Shown piece by piece: positions 9,569 to 18,874 of a stretch of 64,000 bases of DNA. Both the position numbers and the translations under genes were made by a program. The notes beneath the pieces were generated by a model. It did not search any database. It had not been told where the DNA came from and saw nothing but the letters and a program-made list of their open reading frames with translations. Origin of the DNA: Desulfocurvibacter africanus subsp. africanus DSM 2603 (GTDB lineage: Bacteria; Desulfobacterota; Desulfovibrionia; Desulfovibrionales; Desulfovibrionaceae); the NCBI RefSeq assembly GCF_000422545.1, contig NZ_AULZ01000014.1, positions 1 through 64,000 on the forward strand, in the 5' to 3' direction. Numbering within the stretch: the first letter of the stretch is position 1; each line of letters begins with the position of its first letter.

Positions 9569-10594
9569 CTAATTAATGAAAACAGCCTTGTAAGCTTTCA
9601 TCTGCTCCATTGTCCTACCGGTTCCCCGGACAACGGTTGTCAAGGGATCGGTATCCAGACGGACGTTGAGATCGGTTGCCTCGGCAATACGTCGATCCAA
9701 CCCTTTGAGTAACGCTCCCCCACCAGCCAGCAGAAGGCCATTATCGGCAATGTCGGCGACCAGTTCTGCCGGCGTCTTCTCCAGAGCCTTGCGCACGGAA
9801 GAGACGATAGTATTAACCGGATCGGCAATGGCCTCTCGGATGTGCTCATCAGTAACGGTGATCGTTGTCGGCGTACCATTGACCACGTTTTTGCCGGAAA
9901 TACTCATGCTGAGCGGCTCCGGCAGCGGCATGGCCGAACCGATCTGCATTTTAATCCTTTCAGACATATTTTCACCGATGAGCAGCTTGAAACGGTCTTG
10001 AATATAGCGCTGAATCGATTCGTTGAGCTCATCACCTGCCACACGCACCGATTCAGAGTAAGCAACGGCCGACAGACTGATGACTGCGACCTCAGTAGTA
10101 CCGCCACCGATATCCACGACCATGTTGCCAATAGCCTTATCAATAGGCAGTCCGGCACCAATGGCTGCAGCCATTGGCTCCTCGATTAGGCGCACCTCAC
10201 GCACACCGGCAAGCTGGGCCGATTCGATGACCGCTCGCTTCTCGACTTGGGTAATGCCTGTCGGCACGGCAATAATAATACGAGGCTTGATAGCTTGATA
10301 GCCACGCGTGACCTTGCGGATGAAATAGGAAATCATCTGCCTTGTGACTTCAAAATCCGCGATAACGCCATCCTTGAGAGGACGTATGGCCCGGATGCGC
10401 TCTGGCGTTCGCCCAAGATAATCCTTGGCTTCACGGCCTACGGCGATGATTTTGCCCTCGCGCTTGTCTATGGCCACTACCGACGGCTCATTGAGCACTA
10501 TGCCCTCACTCGGGAGATAGATGAGCGAATTGGCAGTCCCCAGGTCCATGGCCAAGTCTTTGCCGAATAAACCAAAAAGCCTACCGAAGAGCAT
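9569..10594 (-). CDS. mreB: Rod-shape-determining actin homologue MreB
   Basis: Bacterial actin that forms membrane-associated filaments guiding lateral wall synthesis. The 341-residue protein has the amphipathic N-terminus MLFGRLFGLF, phosphate-1 motif DLGTANSLIYL (about residues 17-27), phosphate-2 VVDIGGGTTEVAV (about 160-172) and the adenosine motif LLLAGGGALLKGLD (about 288-301). mreC and mreD are not adjacent; the downstream gene is the IMPase-like phosphatase. The segment between it and the GAF gene holds a short GC-rich hairpin (10622-10637) with no T run. Confidence 0.96.
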   Translation of the reverse strand: MLFGRLFGLFGKDLAMDLGTANSLIYLPSEGIVLNEPSVVAIDKREGKIIAVGREAKDYLGRTPERIRAIRPLKDGVIADFEVTRQMISYFIRKVTRGYQAIKPRIIIAVPTGITQVEKRAVIESAQLAGVREVRLIEEPMAAAIGAGLPIDKAIGNMVVDIGGGTTEVAVISLSAVAYSESVRVAGDELNESIQRYIQDRFKLLIGENMSERIKMQIGSAMPLPEPLSMSISGKNVVNGTPTTITVTDEHIREAIADPVNTIVSSVRKALEKTPAELVADIADNGLLLAGGGALLKGLDRRIAEATDLNVRLDTDPLTTVVRGTGRTMEQMKAYKAVFIN

Positions 10595-10680
10595 ATCACT
10601 GATTCCGCTGGCTAGAGTGTGACCCCGATGGCGGGGTTTCGCAGGGAGGCGCTAGGTTGTAAGACCGCTATTTCCTATCG

Positions 10681-11667
10681 TTAGCCGCCAGAACAGGTCA
10701 ATCGGTTTCTCAAGTATAGGTTCTCAAGAAATATAGATAAATTAGACGCAACAATCTTTAGAAATGCTCGCAGTTCCCTGCCAGTCGATTGGGGAGTGAC
10801 ACTGGCGAGCACGATGACGCCTCTAGTGCGTTTATGGATTGCCACCGGCACGCAGGCAACGCTAGCGAAGTCCGGGAGCGGGACACCTGGGCCGAGCAAG
10901 GATGCCGAAGGTGAGGACAGATCCTTCTTACTGGCGAAGATTGGTGCGCCATTTCGAAAAACCCAACCTATCAGACCGTTCTCCATTGTGAACTGCTGAT
11001 TCAATTCGTCGACTCCGAGCACGAGTTCCTTATTGCTGCTCTCCACGGAAAAAAATTTTCCCTGCGCATCACAGACTGCAAGGAAGCAATGGGAAAAACC
11101 GGTGACGCCTGAAAGAAGACTTAAAAAATTGGTCAGGTAAGCCAGCCAACTCGAAAATTTATCGTGAAGTTCGCACAAGAGCTTCAACCCTTGATAGAAA
11201 CGCTGCTCGGTACATTCAGCAGTCAAATGCTTGAATTCGGCAATAAGTGTATCCACTAGCCTGACGAACTGATGCAATATCTTTTGATCCTTGTCGCTGA
11301 ACGAGTAGGTCCTCTTACTGTCGAGACACAGCACGCCCAGTCCTTGATCTAATGGACAACCCATAAAAGCTCTGATCTCGGATTCCTCACCTGCTGCATA
11401 GTACCCGAGATGCCCCTTAGCCCGGTCGAAGTTGTTAATGAGCAAGGGCTTGTTATTACGTATGATCCAGCCTGTCAGACCTGTGCCGGTTGTAAGGATG
11501 ACATCATGGCGAATGGAGTCGCTCAGGCTGAAAAAAGAATTAATGCGATATTGATCTTCGCCAACTTGCAGGAACAATACAGCTGAATGTGCATCGAAGA
11601 CATTGCATACAATGCGTAGTATCTGATCGAGATAAGTTTGCTTGTCCAGTGAAATAAGAGTTGTCAT
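10681..11667 (-). CDS. Protein with two GAF domains
   Basis: A 328-residue soluble protein with an N-terminal GAF domain (about residues 15-145, including LTTGTGLTGWIIRNNKPLLI and the later MGCPLD) and a C-terminal GAF-like domain (about 175-318, including MENGLIGWVFRNGAPIF and VACVPVAIHKRTRGVIVLAS). No output domain (kinase, cyclase, HTH) is present, so it probably binds a ligand and acts through a partner. No strong ribosome binding site precedes the ATG; it lies five bases after the stop of a possible 41-codon frame, so coupling is possible. Confidence 0.8.
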   Translation of the reverse strand: MTTLISLDKQTYLDQILRIVCNVFDAHSAVLFLQVGEDQYRINSFFSLSDSIRHDVILTTGTGLTGWIIRNNKPLLINNFDRAKGHLGYYAAGEESEIRAFMGCPLDQGLGVLCLDSKRTYSFSDKDQKILHQFVRLVDTLIAEFKHLTAECTEQRFYQGLKLLCELHDKFSSWLAYLTNFLSLLSGVTGFSHCFLAVCDAQGKFFSVESSNKELVLGVDELNQQFTMENGLIGWVFRNGAPIFASKKDLSSPSASLLGPGVPLPDFASVACVPVAIHKRTRGVIVLASVTPQSTGRELRAFLKIVASNLSIFLENLYLRNRLTCSGG

Positions 11668-11672
11668 TTTAG

Positions 11673-11798
11673 CTATTCTAGCTTTACTAGCACACCCAGG
11701 ACGATGTGCTCGGGGGTATATAGTGCCTGCTTACGTTTCAAAGGAATAGGTAACCAGGTAGCATTACCAACACCCCAATACAGAAACATAAGTGCCAT
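11673..11798 (-). CDS. Possible 41-residue protein upstream of the GAF gene
   Basis: A short leftward frame starts with MALMFLYWGVGNATWLPIPL and ends five bases before the GAF-protein ATG. The hydrophobic N-terminus and the tight spacing suggest a real small gene. Against this, it has no good ribosome binding site: an AGGAGG lies about 24 bases upstream, serving instead a short in-frame segment that is closed by TGA just before this ATG. I do not recognise a family. Confidence 0.3.
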   Translation of the reverse strand: MALMFLYWGVGNATWLPIPLKRKQALYTPEHIVLGVLVKLE

Positions 11799-12148
11799 AT
11801 ATCAAATTCGAGTTTTGATCAGCACCTCCTGATTCATGCCATGTTTTCTGGTTTGCTGGAAGAGCTTTTTTCCAATGGCTTACCAAACCTACTCATGGAA
11901 CAGCATTACCATCGTGCGCCATGGGAGATGCAAATACGCAAGACATCACGCGGCATAAAGGGATTAACTTGTTCTTGGATATGGATCGAGGATAGTATTG
12001 TCATTTGCTGCCTTCGATGACTAGAATACGGGCCTTGGAGGCGAACGCGCGAAGCGGGACCCACGGGGGCACGACAGGAACTTATCACGACAACACGCAG
12101 GCCACGGTAGTCGAAGCGGGCACGCACATTGGAGGAGAGAATACTCTC
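11799..12148. other. Divergent intergenic region
   Basis: About 350 bases between the leftward GAF gene and the rightward gene at 12149. It should contain both promoters. The rightward frame is open from 12005, but the translated sequence of 12005-12148 has no protein-like character. No hairpin with a T run, tRNA or known regulatory motif was recognised. Confidence 0.4.
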
Positions 12149-13900
12149 ATGGCCATGATCTGGGAAGAGGCTTTCACCAGAAGCGCCGGTATTGCCTGGA
12201 AGGACAATGGCAAGGCCATTGAGGGGATTTTGCATATCAATACCCTTGATGCTTTGAAGCGCTTCCTGGATGTCGTGCATATCAAATATTGCCTTCTGAA
12301 ACCTTATTTTGAGCACGAGAATTATCCTCTGGTCGAGTCCCGTGAGCTTTTGCCTTCCTTCGAAGTGGACCTCTTCGAATTCAAGGAGCTTCCAGGCTTT
12401 AGTATGGTGGCGTTTGAACGCCCTATCGATTCATTGCATGAGATTTTCCAGTTTGATCGCGTCCACAATATCCTCGACTTGCCAGAGACAAGTGGTGGCG
12501 TAGCTTGCCCATTGTTGAACACGGTTGGTGCGCAAAATCTGCAAACTTTTCGTAGCCGCCTTCCCCGAAAAAGCCACGAAAAGTTTATGCAGCAATTTGG
12601 CGGCAAGGACATTTCATACCTGGAGCACTATCCAGTGCTTCTCGAGTATCTGCTGCAGTTGGAGCGCGGCCAGGTCATGTCTACAGACCGCAATGGCGAG
12701 TTCTACCTTTCAGGCGTTTATGCTTCTTTCCCATCAGATCTGGATTCCGAGATCAAACGCTTTGGCTTCAAGATCAAGAAATTTCGACCAGGCGACAACT
12801 GCCTTTATGAACGCAACCGGCTGTTCGTTTACCAGTTCTTGATGGAACTCTACGGCTTCCCTATCGTGTCCGAACGGCGTACTTCCTCCGCCCTTTTTTC
12901 TCGCAGGCTCTTCCGGATGGGTGAACGGTTCCTAATCAGAGTCCTAGGTCAGTCGGATAGAACCATCACCACACTTTACAGCCATCCGCGAGCCAAACAC
13001 TATCCTCGCGCAGAAAAGGTCGCCTTGGTATCCGTGGATAAGGAACAAAAGGAAGCTCTGGCCATACTCAAGCGAGACGGGTTCTTCGTGGACGAGGAGA
13101 AGCGGGTCATCATTCTGCGCATCCTTTATAAGCAGCACCGCTTCAACCCCTTCAACGTGCGGGAAGACAGGGCATTGTCAGTGCTGCGCCAGGAAGTTAT
13201 CCATCCCCTCACGGGCGAGGTGCTCAGCGATTTAAATATAATAAAAGACACCTACAATATGATATTGCGCCTGACAGACATTGTCCGAGGCGAATACATG
13301 GGGATCATCACGTTCAAACGCCAGGAGATTGTCAAGGATACTGATACACATGACAAGCGCCTAAAATTCCTATATTCTTGGCTTTCCAAGCACCAAAGGC
13401 GCATCATAGGCTATTCGGACGAGTTCTATGCCGGAGTGGTGAAAGCCCTGGACAGCTACCTCCTAAATCCAGATAATTATGACACTTTTAATGATCTACA
13501 TGACCTCTACCAAGAGGTCTGGGCTAAATACAGCTATATCCAGCAGGCGAGAAAGGTGAAGCTGCTGGAAGATCTCCTTGATCGAGAATACAAAGGCAAG
13601 AAGGTTTCTTATCTTGAGATGCTTCAGGTCATGACTGATGTGCTCAACGACCTTAAATTCGAAATCGTAAACTATTTTGATGAATTAGTTGGGAACGTAC
13701 TGGCCATCGGCGAACAAATACTCAGCGACCGCTATCTGCTAAGAAATTATTTTGAAAAAGAAGATGATGAGTTGACCGAGTACGGCAAAAAAACCAAGAA
13801 ACTATACAGTCGCTTGGTTTCTTTGCTGGACGAGTTTCGCTCCATCCGTAAATCCCGTCGGGAACGCAACCCCGCCCCCGCATTGACTACGGCCATGTGA
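12149..13900 (+). CDS. Unrecognised conserved-looking protein, 583 residues
   Basis: I do not recognise the family. The protein is soluble, rich in charged residues, and has no membrane segment or signal peptide. Its N-terminal part (about 1-120) is mixed alpha/beta; the C-terminal half (about 380-560) is strongly helical with many Lys/Glu/Asp and Tyr residues and may be coiled coil. The ATG at 12149 is chosen because a GGAGGAGAG lies at 12131-12139; the frame is open back to 12005 but without support. It is 48 bases upstream of gcvT in the same direction. The codon use is typical for a real gene, so it is expressed protein rather than chance. Confidence 0.7.
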   Translation: MAMIWEEAFTRSAGIAWKDNGKAIEGILHINTLDALKRFLDVVHIKYCLLKPYFEHENYPLVESRELLPSFEVDLFEFKELPGFSMVAFERPIDSLHEIFQFDRVHNILDLPETSGGVACPLLNTVGAQNLQTFRSRLPRKSHEKFMQQFGGKDISYLEHYPVLLEYLLQLERGQVMSTDRNGEFYLSGVYASFPSDLDSEIKRFGFKIKKFRPGDNCLYERNRLFVYQFLMELYGFPIVSERRTSSALFSRRLFRMGERFLIRVLGQSDRTITTLYSHPRAKHYPRAEKVALVSVDKEQKEALAILKRDGFFVDEEKRVIILRILYKQHRFNPFNVREDRALSVLRQEVIHPLTGEVLSDLNIIKDTYNMILRLTDIVRGEYMGIITFKRQEIVKDTDTHDKRLKFLYSWLSKHQRRIIGYSDEFYAGVVKALDSYLLNPDNYDTFNDLHDLYQEVWAKYSYIQQARKVKLLEDLLDREYKGKKVSYLEMLQVMTDVLNDLKFEIVNYFDELVGNVLAIGEQILSDRYLLRNYFEKEDDELTEYGKKTKKLYSRLVSLLDEFRSIRKSRRERNPAPALTTAM

Positions 13901-13948
13901 ACACGCCCGAGCCGGAAGCTCGATTAAAATTGATACGGGAGGATTACT

Positions 13949-15034
13949 TTGGACACGCTTAAGATCACGCCGCTCAACTCCTGGCATAAGGCGCATGGCG
14001 CCAAAATGGTGGATTTCGCCGGTTGGGAAATGCCCGTGCAGTATGCAGGCATTCTCGCGGAGCACCAGCATACTCGGCAGCAGGTTTCGATTTTTGACAT
14101 ATGCCACATGGGCGAGTTTTATTTGCGTGGACAGGGCGCAGCCAAAGCCCTGAGCCAGGTCGTAACCCACAACCTTGATACGCTGCAGCCCGGCAAATGC
14201 CGCTACGGCTTTATGCTCAATGAGCACGGGGGCGTTCTGGATGATCTCATCATCTATTGTCTTGCTCAAGATGAATACATGCTCGTGGTCAACGGCGCCT
14301 GCGAACGTTCGGACTTCGAATGGATCAAATCACATCTTCCTGCAGGTCTTTCCCTAGAGAATGCGTCGGCTAATGTGGCTAAAATCGATGTGCAAGGTCC
14401 GTTATCCATCCATGCCATTGAGGCTCTTCTTGGCAAGAAATGCAGTCACTTAAAATACTTCAGCTTTGAGCGCACCACCTACTCCGGCACATCCGTGCTC
14501 GTCAGCCGCACTGGTTATACGGGAGAGCTTGGCTTTGAGCTCTATCTGGACGTCAGCAAGGCCTTGGAGGCCTGGGACAAGCTGGCAAGTCTGCCCGAAG
14601 TCAAAGCTGCAGGCCTTGGCGCCCGAGATACCTTACGACTTGAGTTGGGCTATCCTCTATACGGGCAGGACCTGGACATCATGCATACTCCAGTAGAGGC
14701 CGGCTATGGGTTCCTTATGAATTCTCCCGCGGAATTCATCGGCAAGGGCAAGCTGGATGTAGTGCGCGAGAAGCTCATACCTCTGGAAATACCTGGTCGC
14801 CGTAGCGCGCGCCACGGCGACAAAGTCGCCCTCCGCGACGGCACAGTCGTTGGCGTGGTCACGAGTGGCTCATTCTCGCCATCTCTAGGCCACTGCATTG
14901 CTTTGGCTTATGTGGATGCATCTGCTGCCGACAATAAAGAATATCTTGTGCAGGCCCAGCGCAGCGAGTTATGCGCCACGAGGGTCGAGCTGCCTTTCTA
15001 TAAGAACGGCACAGCTCGCATGAAAATCGATTAG
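13949..15034 (+). CDS. gcvT: Aminomethyltransferase, glycine cleavage T protein
   Basis: T protein transfers the methylene group from aminomethylated H protein to THF, giving methylene-THF and ammonia. The 361-residue protein starts HSWHKAHGAKMVDFAGWEMP-like (about residues 11-30) and carries the folate-binding SRTGYTGELGFELY (about 184-197) and GLGARDTLRLE (about 228-238). Start is TTG at 13949, placed seven bases after GGGAGG; there is no ATG in position. gcvH, gcvP and lpd are not nearby, so the rest of the system must be elsewhere. Confidence 0.93.
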   Translation: MDTLKITPLNSWHKAHGAKMVDFAGWEMPVQYAGILAEHQHTRQQVSIFDICHMGEFYLRGQGAAKALSQVVTHNLDTLQPGKCRYGFMLNEHGGVLDDLIIYCLAQDEYMLVVNGACERSDFEWIKSHLPAGLSLENASANVAKIDVQGPLSIHAIEALLGKKCSHLKYFSFERTTYSGTSVLVSRTGYTGELGFELYLDVSKALEAWDKLASLPEVKAAGLGARDTLRLELGYPLYGQDLDIMHTPVEAGYGFLMNSPAEFIGKGKLDVVREKLIPLEIPGRRSARHGDKVALRDGTVVGVVTSGSFSPSLGHCIALAYVDASAADNKEYLVQAQRSELCATRVELPFYKNGTARMKID

Positions 15035-15042
15035 TAAAAGAC

Positions 15043-15789
15043 ATGGGTCGAATCAATTCCTTCTACTGCCCTCCCGAGCGTTGGAATGAACCGTTTGTTC
15101 TCGACAGCGGCGAAACGCAGCACCTGATTAAGGTGCTGCGTACTCCTCTCGGGGCAACTGTCCGACTCTTCGACGGTCAAGGTCGAGATGGCTTGTTTCG
15201 GCTTATATCTGCGGATCGAAAAGGCGCGCTGTTAGAATTAAAATCCGTAACAGTTCACGACCGACTCCAAACCGAGCTTGTCGTGGCTCTGGGTTGGAAT
15301 AAAGCCGGCCGTCGTGACTGGCTGCTGGAAAAGGCCGTCGAGTTGGAAGTAGCCGGTCTTTGGTTCTGGCAGGCTGGTCGGAGTCAAGGCCATGTGCCTG
15401 AGCAGCCCAAGGATAGCTGGCAGCCCAAGCTCGTGGCGGCTGCCAAGCAATGCGCGAATCCTTGGCTGCCGGAATTGGCCACGTTAAGTGATCTGAAATC
15501 TCTTGTTGATGCATCCAAACGCTATCCTCGACGCTTTTTGCTCTGGGAAGCTCCAGGAGAGAAACTCATCGACCCTGTTCTTGATCTGGGTGGAAAGGGC
15601 AATGTGCTCATGGTCTTGGGACCGGAAGGCGGCCTGGAGAGGGCCGAGGCCGAAACGCTCATATCGGCGGGATTCATGACGCGCAGCTTGGGTAGCCGTG
15701 TATTGCGCTGGGAGACGGCGGCACTGTTGGGCATGGGATTAGCTTTCTGGGCCAAGCAACAGTTGCCAGACAAGCTGGCCCAGCCGTGA
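15043..15789 (+). CDS. rsmE: 16S rRNA (uracil-1498-N3)-methyltransferase
   Basis: SPOUT-family enzyme that methylates U1498 of 16S rRNA with S-adenosylmethionine. The 248-residue protein has the N-terminal PUA-like domain (about 1-70, with HLIKVLR) and the C-terminal trefoil-knot domain with MVLGPEGGLERAEAE (about residues 190-204) and LGSRVLRWETAAL (about 215-227), both diagnostic. It starts eight bases after gcvT and overlaps rarA by four bases. Confidence 0.93.
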   Translation: MGRINSFYCPPERWNEPFVLDSGETQHLIKVLRTPLGATVRLFDGQGRDGLFRLISADRKGALLELKSVTVHDRLQTELVVALGWNKAGRRDWLLEKAVELEVAGLWFWQAGRSQGHVPEQPKDSWQPKLVAAAKQCANPWLPELATLSDLKSLVDASKRYPRRFLLWEAPGEKLIDPVLDLGGKGNVLMVLGPEGGLERAEAETLISAGFMTRSLGSRVLRWETAALLGMGLAFWAKQQLPDKLAQP

Positions 15790-17066
15790 AGAAACAGGTA
15801 CTGGACAGCAGCACTGGCCGCACACCGCTGGCCGAGCGCATCAGGCCGGCTGATCTTGACGAATTCGTTGGCCAGCGCCACCTCAAGAGCAAACTGGAAG
15901 CGCTGCTTCGGGCGAAACGCCTGCCCAGCCTGCTCCTTTTCGGTCCACCAGGCAGTGGAAAGTCCACACTGGCTCTGCTTCTGGCCCGTTCCACGGGTAG
16001 GCCATATCGCCGGGTCAGCGCCCCCGAGACCGGCTTGGCCGAACTGCGCAAGCAACTTTCAGGCGTGGACCTCCTGATTCTTGACGAGGTGCACCGCTAC
16101 AGCAAGGCCCAACAAGATTTCTTTCTGCCTCAACTAGAAAATGGCGAAGTCACACTCATCGCCACGACCACTGAAAACCCGTCATTCTCGGTTACGCGTC
16201 AGCTCCTTTCAAGATTACACGTACTGCGACTCATGCCTCTGGCTGATCCAGATTTGCTGGAGATTACAAATCGAGGTCTTAGGGCCTTGAATTTGGAGAT
16301 ACCAGAGGAAAGCCGACGGCTGGTGGCGGGAGTCTCCGGTGGGGATGCTCGTACGCTGCTCAATCTTTTGGAATACGTAGCTGAGTTGCCGCCCGAAAAG
16401 CGTGAGCCACAGGCATTGCGGCCGGCTCTGCCCGAGGTGATTCAACGCGGTGATCGCGGTGGCGATAGCCATTACGAGCTCGCTTCCGCCATGATCAAGT
16501 CCATCCGGGGATCTGATCCGGACGCCGCGCTATACTACATGGCCTGCCTGCTAGAGAGCGGAGAGGACCCGCGCTTCATCTGCCGCAGGCTTATACTTTC
16601 GGCATCCGAGGACGTTGGATTGGCCGATCCTCAGGCGCTGTCTTTGGCCGTAGCCTGCCAACAGGCCGTGGAAATGGTCGGCATGCCCGAGGGCTTCATT
16701 CCTATGGCCGAAGCTGCCGTATACTTGGCCTTGGCTCCCAAGAGCAATTCCTCATACGCGGCCTATCTCGCAGCCCAGTCTGAAATTCGTGAAAACGGCT
16801 TGCAACCCGTGCCATTGCATTTGCGCAATGCCACTACTCGCTTGCAACGTGAATGGGGCTACGGCAAGGATTACAAGTACCCCCACAATTTTCCAGAGGG
16901 CTGGGCAGAGCAGATTTATTTGCCCGAAACCCTTACTGGCAGACGCTTCTATCAGCCCAAAGAACACGGTGTTGAACGCTCTCTTTTGCAGCAGCATGCC
17001 CAACGATTGCGGCGGGCAGCAAACAAACAATCTGCCAGACCTTTCCCTGGAGGCACCGGCAAGTAA
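15786..17066 (+). CDS. rarA: Replication-associated recombination protein A (RarA/MgsA)
   Basis: AAA+ ATPase related to clamp loaders that acts at stalled replication forks. The 426-residue protein has the N-terminal motif PLAERIRPADLDEFVGQRHL (about 14-33), Walker A FGPPGSGKST (about 51-60), Walker B LLILDEVHRY (about 94-103), sensor 1 IATTTENPSFSV (about 121-132) and the family C-terminal domain with DPRFICRRLI and SASEDVGLADP (about 260-285). The GTG start overlaps the rsmE stop, implying coupling. Confidence 0.93.
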   Translation: MKKQVLDSSTGRTPLAERIRPADLDEFVGQRHLKSKLEALLRAKRLPSLLLFGPPGSGKSTLALLLARSTGRPYRRVSAPETGLAELRKQLSGVDLLILDEVHRYSKAQQDFFLPQLENGEVTLIATTTENPSFSVTRQLLSRLHVLRLMPLADPDLLEITNRGLRALNLEIPEESRRLVAGVSGGDARTLLNLLEYVAELPPEKREPQALRPALPEVIQRGDRGGDSHYELASAMIKSIRGSDPDAALYYMACLLESGEDPRFICRRLILSASEDVGLADPQALSLAVACQQAVEMVGMPEGFIPMAEAAVYLALAPKSNSSYAAYLAAQSEIRENGLQPVPLHLRNATTRLQREWGYGKDYKYPHNFPEGWAEQIYLPETLTGRRFYQPKEHGVERSLLQQHAQRLRRAANKQSARPFPGGTGK

Positions 17067-17362
17067 TCATTAACCTTCCTCTTTGCTCGATCCTCTTCGA
17101 TTATTACCAACAAGTCCTGTCCACAATAACTGCTCTTTGTGCTATCTCAAAGTCTATTGACTCATTTACATGTCGTGAAAGTAACGATATGCCTCCATCT
17201 ACCGAAATAACTTCAGATCCAATGCATGTTCGCGCTCGCGCTGTCCGGCTCCAATTATCCGAAAGCGATTGGTGCGCTAATCGAATGGGCTGACGTCTGC
17301 TGATTTCAAGGCTATCCTGCTAAGTAGGTAGCATGGTGTTTCGCGCTGATAGGGATCCTTAC
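17067..17362. other. Intergenic region
   Basis: About 300 bases between rarA and the TPR gene. Only very short frames are present, with no convincing start signals. No T-run hairpin is seen for rarA. A promoter for the TPR gene is expected here but not clearly identifiable. Confidence 0.4.
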
Positions 17363-18097
17363 ATGGATGACAAGAAGGCGGAATTCGTACAGGGGATTTT
17401 TTCCACGGCGTCTCGTACGTCCATCGGCTTTGGCCCTGCAAAAGGTAAAACCGAAAATAAATGCTACTGGGTTGCCGATGATACACGCGATGGCTGCGTT
17501 AGTTTGCGATTGCTCGGCTCAGATCTACGTCCCATGGGCAGTCCCAAAAACGTCAGCATGGCAATTTTTTACGAGAAATTTACCCCAGAGGTAGAACTCT
17601 GGGATTTTCTGGTGCTAAAGAAAGTTGAAGAAGGAGACCGACACCGTGATAGCGGTGAGTACGATCTCGCAGAAACATGCTATGCAAAGGCCTTGGCTGT
17701 AGATGAGCGGAATGTTCGAGCGGCCTTCGGGCTTGGCATAACGTATCTCTCCGTAGGACGCGCCGAAGAGTCCAATTTGATCTTCAACAAGCTTTCAAAA
17801 CTTAAACGCGGCTTGACTCAGGAGCATAAGCACCTTTTCAATGAGTTTGGAATGGCGTTGCGAAGGAAAAACATGTTGGATGAAGCAGTCAAATACTACG
17901 AGAAGGCCTTGGAATTAGCAGAAAATGATGAAAACCTTTTTCTGAATGTAGCGAGAGCCTACCTTGAGAAAGGCCAATTAGAAAAAGCCGCCGAGTACGT
18001 TAAAAAGGCACTCGCTTTGAAGCCAGATTTTGCTGAAGCAATAGCCTTTAAAAAGTACCTGGAAAAGAAAGGCTGCATGGATTTTACATTCAGCTAA
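17363..18097 (+). CDS. Tetratricopeptide-repeat protein
   Basis: A 244-residue protein with a short N-terminal segment beginning MDDKKAEFVQGIFSTASRTS, of a kind I recall from Desulfovibrio TPR proteins, then tandem TPR units from about residue 90 to the end (for example AETCYAKALAVDERNVRAAF, AVKYYEKALELAEND and AAEYVKKALALKPDFAEA). It probably serves as a protein-protein scaffold in the cytoplasm. The ATG at 17363 has AGGG eight bases upstream; an in-frame ATG at 17333 would add ten residues. Confidence 0.8.
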   Translation: MDDKKAEFVQGIFSTASRTSIGFGPAKGKTENKCYWVADDTRDGCVSLRLLGSDLRPMGSPKNVSMAIFYEKFTPEVELWDFLVLKKVEEGDRHRDSGEYDLAETCYAKALAVDERNVRAAFGLGITYLSVGRAEESNLIFNKLSKLKRGLTQEHKHLFNEFGMALRRKNMLDEAVKYYEKALELAENDENLFLNVARAYLEKGQLEKAAEYVKKALALKPDFAEAIAFKKYLEKKGCMDFTFS

Positions 18098-18296
18098 TGC
18101 ATGTCATCAACAACATTGCAAGAAGCTAAAGCCGAATGAGATCCTTGTTAGTCTGCGAATAGTTGATTTTCGCTTGGACGCTAGGTTTCTTGCCTGACCG
18201 TAACCGCGTGACCAGACAAAAATCATCAGCGGCAGACTCTTAGTCTTTGTCACCAGCCTTGGCAGCTACCGGACAACCGCTAACTCAACAAAGCGC
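18098..18296. other. Convergent intergenic region
   Basis: About 200 bases between the TPR gene and the convergent secreted-protein gene. I see no clear hairpin with a T run and no gene. It marks the left edge of a block that looks richer in GC. Confidence 0.4.
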
Positions 18297-18782
18297 TCAT
18301 CCGTCCCTCTCGCCATCCTCCGCCAATGGCAGAAAAATATATACTGCATTGCCGTACCCGGTTCCCATATTCCATGTCAGGCGCACCTGCACATCTTCCC
18401 AGCGCCATATGTAGTGCTTTGCATAGTTATCCTCATCGTCGGCGCTGCCGTGCATGGTCTCCAGGGCAAAACGCAGCCGGCGGTATTGGGTAAAGCCCCG
18501 AAAGGTCAGCACTGCAGCGTAGAACTTATTGTCGCGGAAGCCGTACAGCGCGTCCATGATATCCGCCTCGCCGATGCGTATCTGCCGATTGGGCAAGCGC
18601 AGGAACAGGGTGCGGCCGTCGCTCTCCACGACTTCCACATCGCGGCCTGAGGGGATGGGCTGCCCCCAGCCAAAGGGAGTGAACCCCTGCGGCTGCGGCC
18701 CCTTGGGATGGACGCCTGCGGCTTGAGCGGCCAAAACCGACGCAAGCAGTGCCAGAGCAACCAGGACGAGTTTGCGGGCCAT
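18297..18782 (-). CDS. Secreted protein of unknown function
   Basis: A 161-residue protein with a clear Sec signal peptide: MARKLVLVALALLASVLAAQ with likely cleavage after AQA near residue 21. The mature part is rich in aromatic residues and Arg (IYIWRWEDVQVRLTW-like), suggesting a small beta-rich periplasmic protein. No family recognised. A much longer upstream frame exists, but the signal peptide fixes the start at 18782. It is divergent from the hydrolase at 18875 with about 90 bases between, enough for two promoters. Confidence 0.7.
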   Translation of the reverse strand: MARKLVLVALALLASVLAAQAAGVHPKGPQPQGFTPFGWGQPIPSGRDVEVVESDGRTLFLRLPNRQIRIGEADIMDALYGFRDNKFYAAVLTFRGFTQYRRLRFALETMHGSADDEDNYAKHYIWRWEDVQVRLTWNMGTGYGNAVYIFLPLAEDGERDG

Positions 18783-18874
18783 GCCAGCCTCCGCGCATGC
18801 GCCGGGTCTTGCCCGGCCCTGCATTTTAGTCCATATGGTAGGCGGCTCTTGACCAGCATCAAGGAAAAACATGT

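Noticed and set aside
11799-11834. TGA upstream of the 41-residue frame read as selenocysteine
   Set aside because: There is no clear SECIS hairpin after it and no Sec-type motif; a plain stop is simpler.
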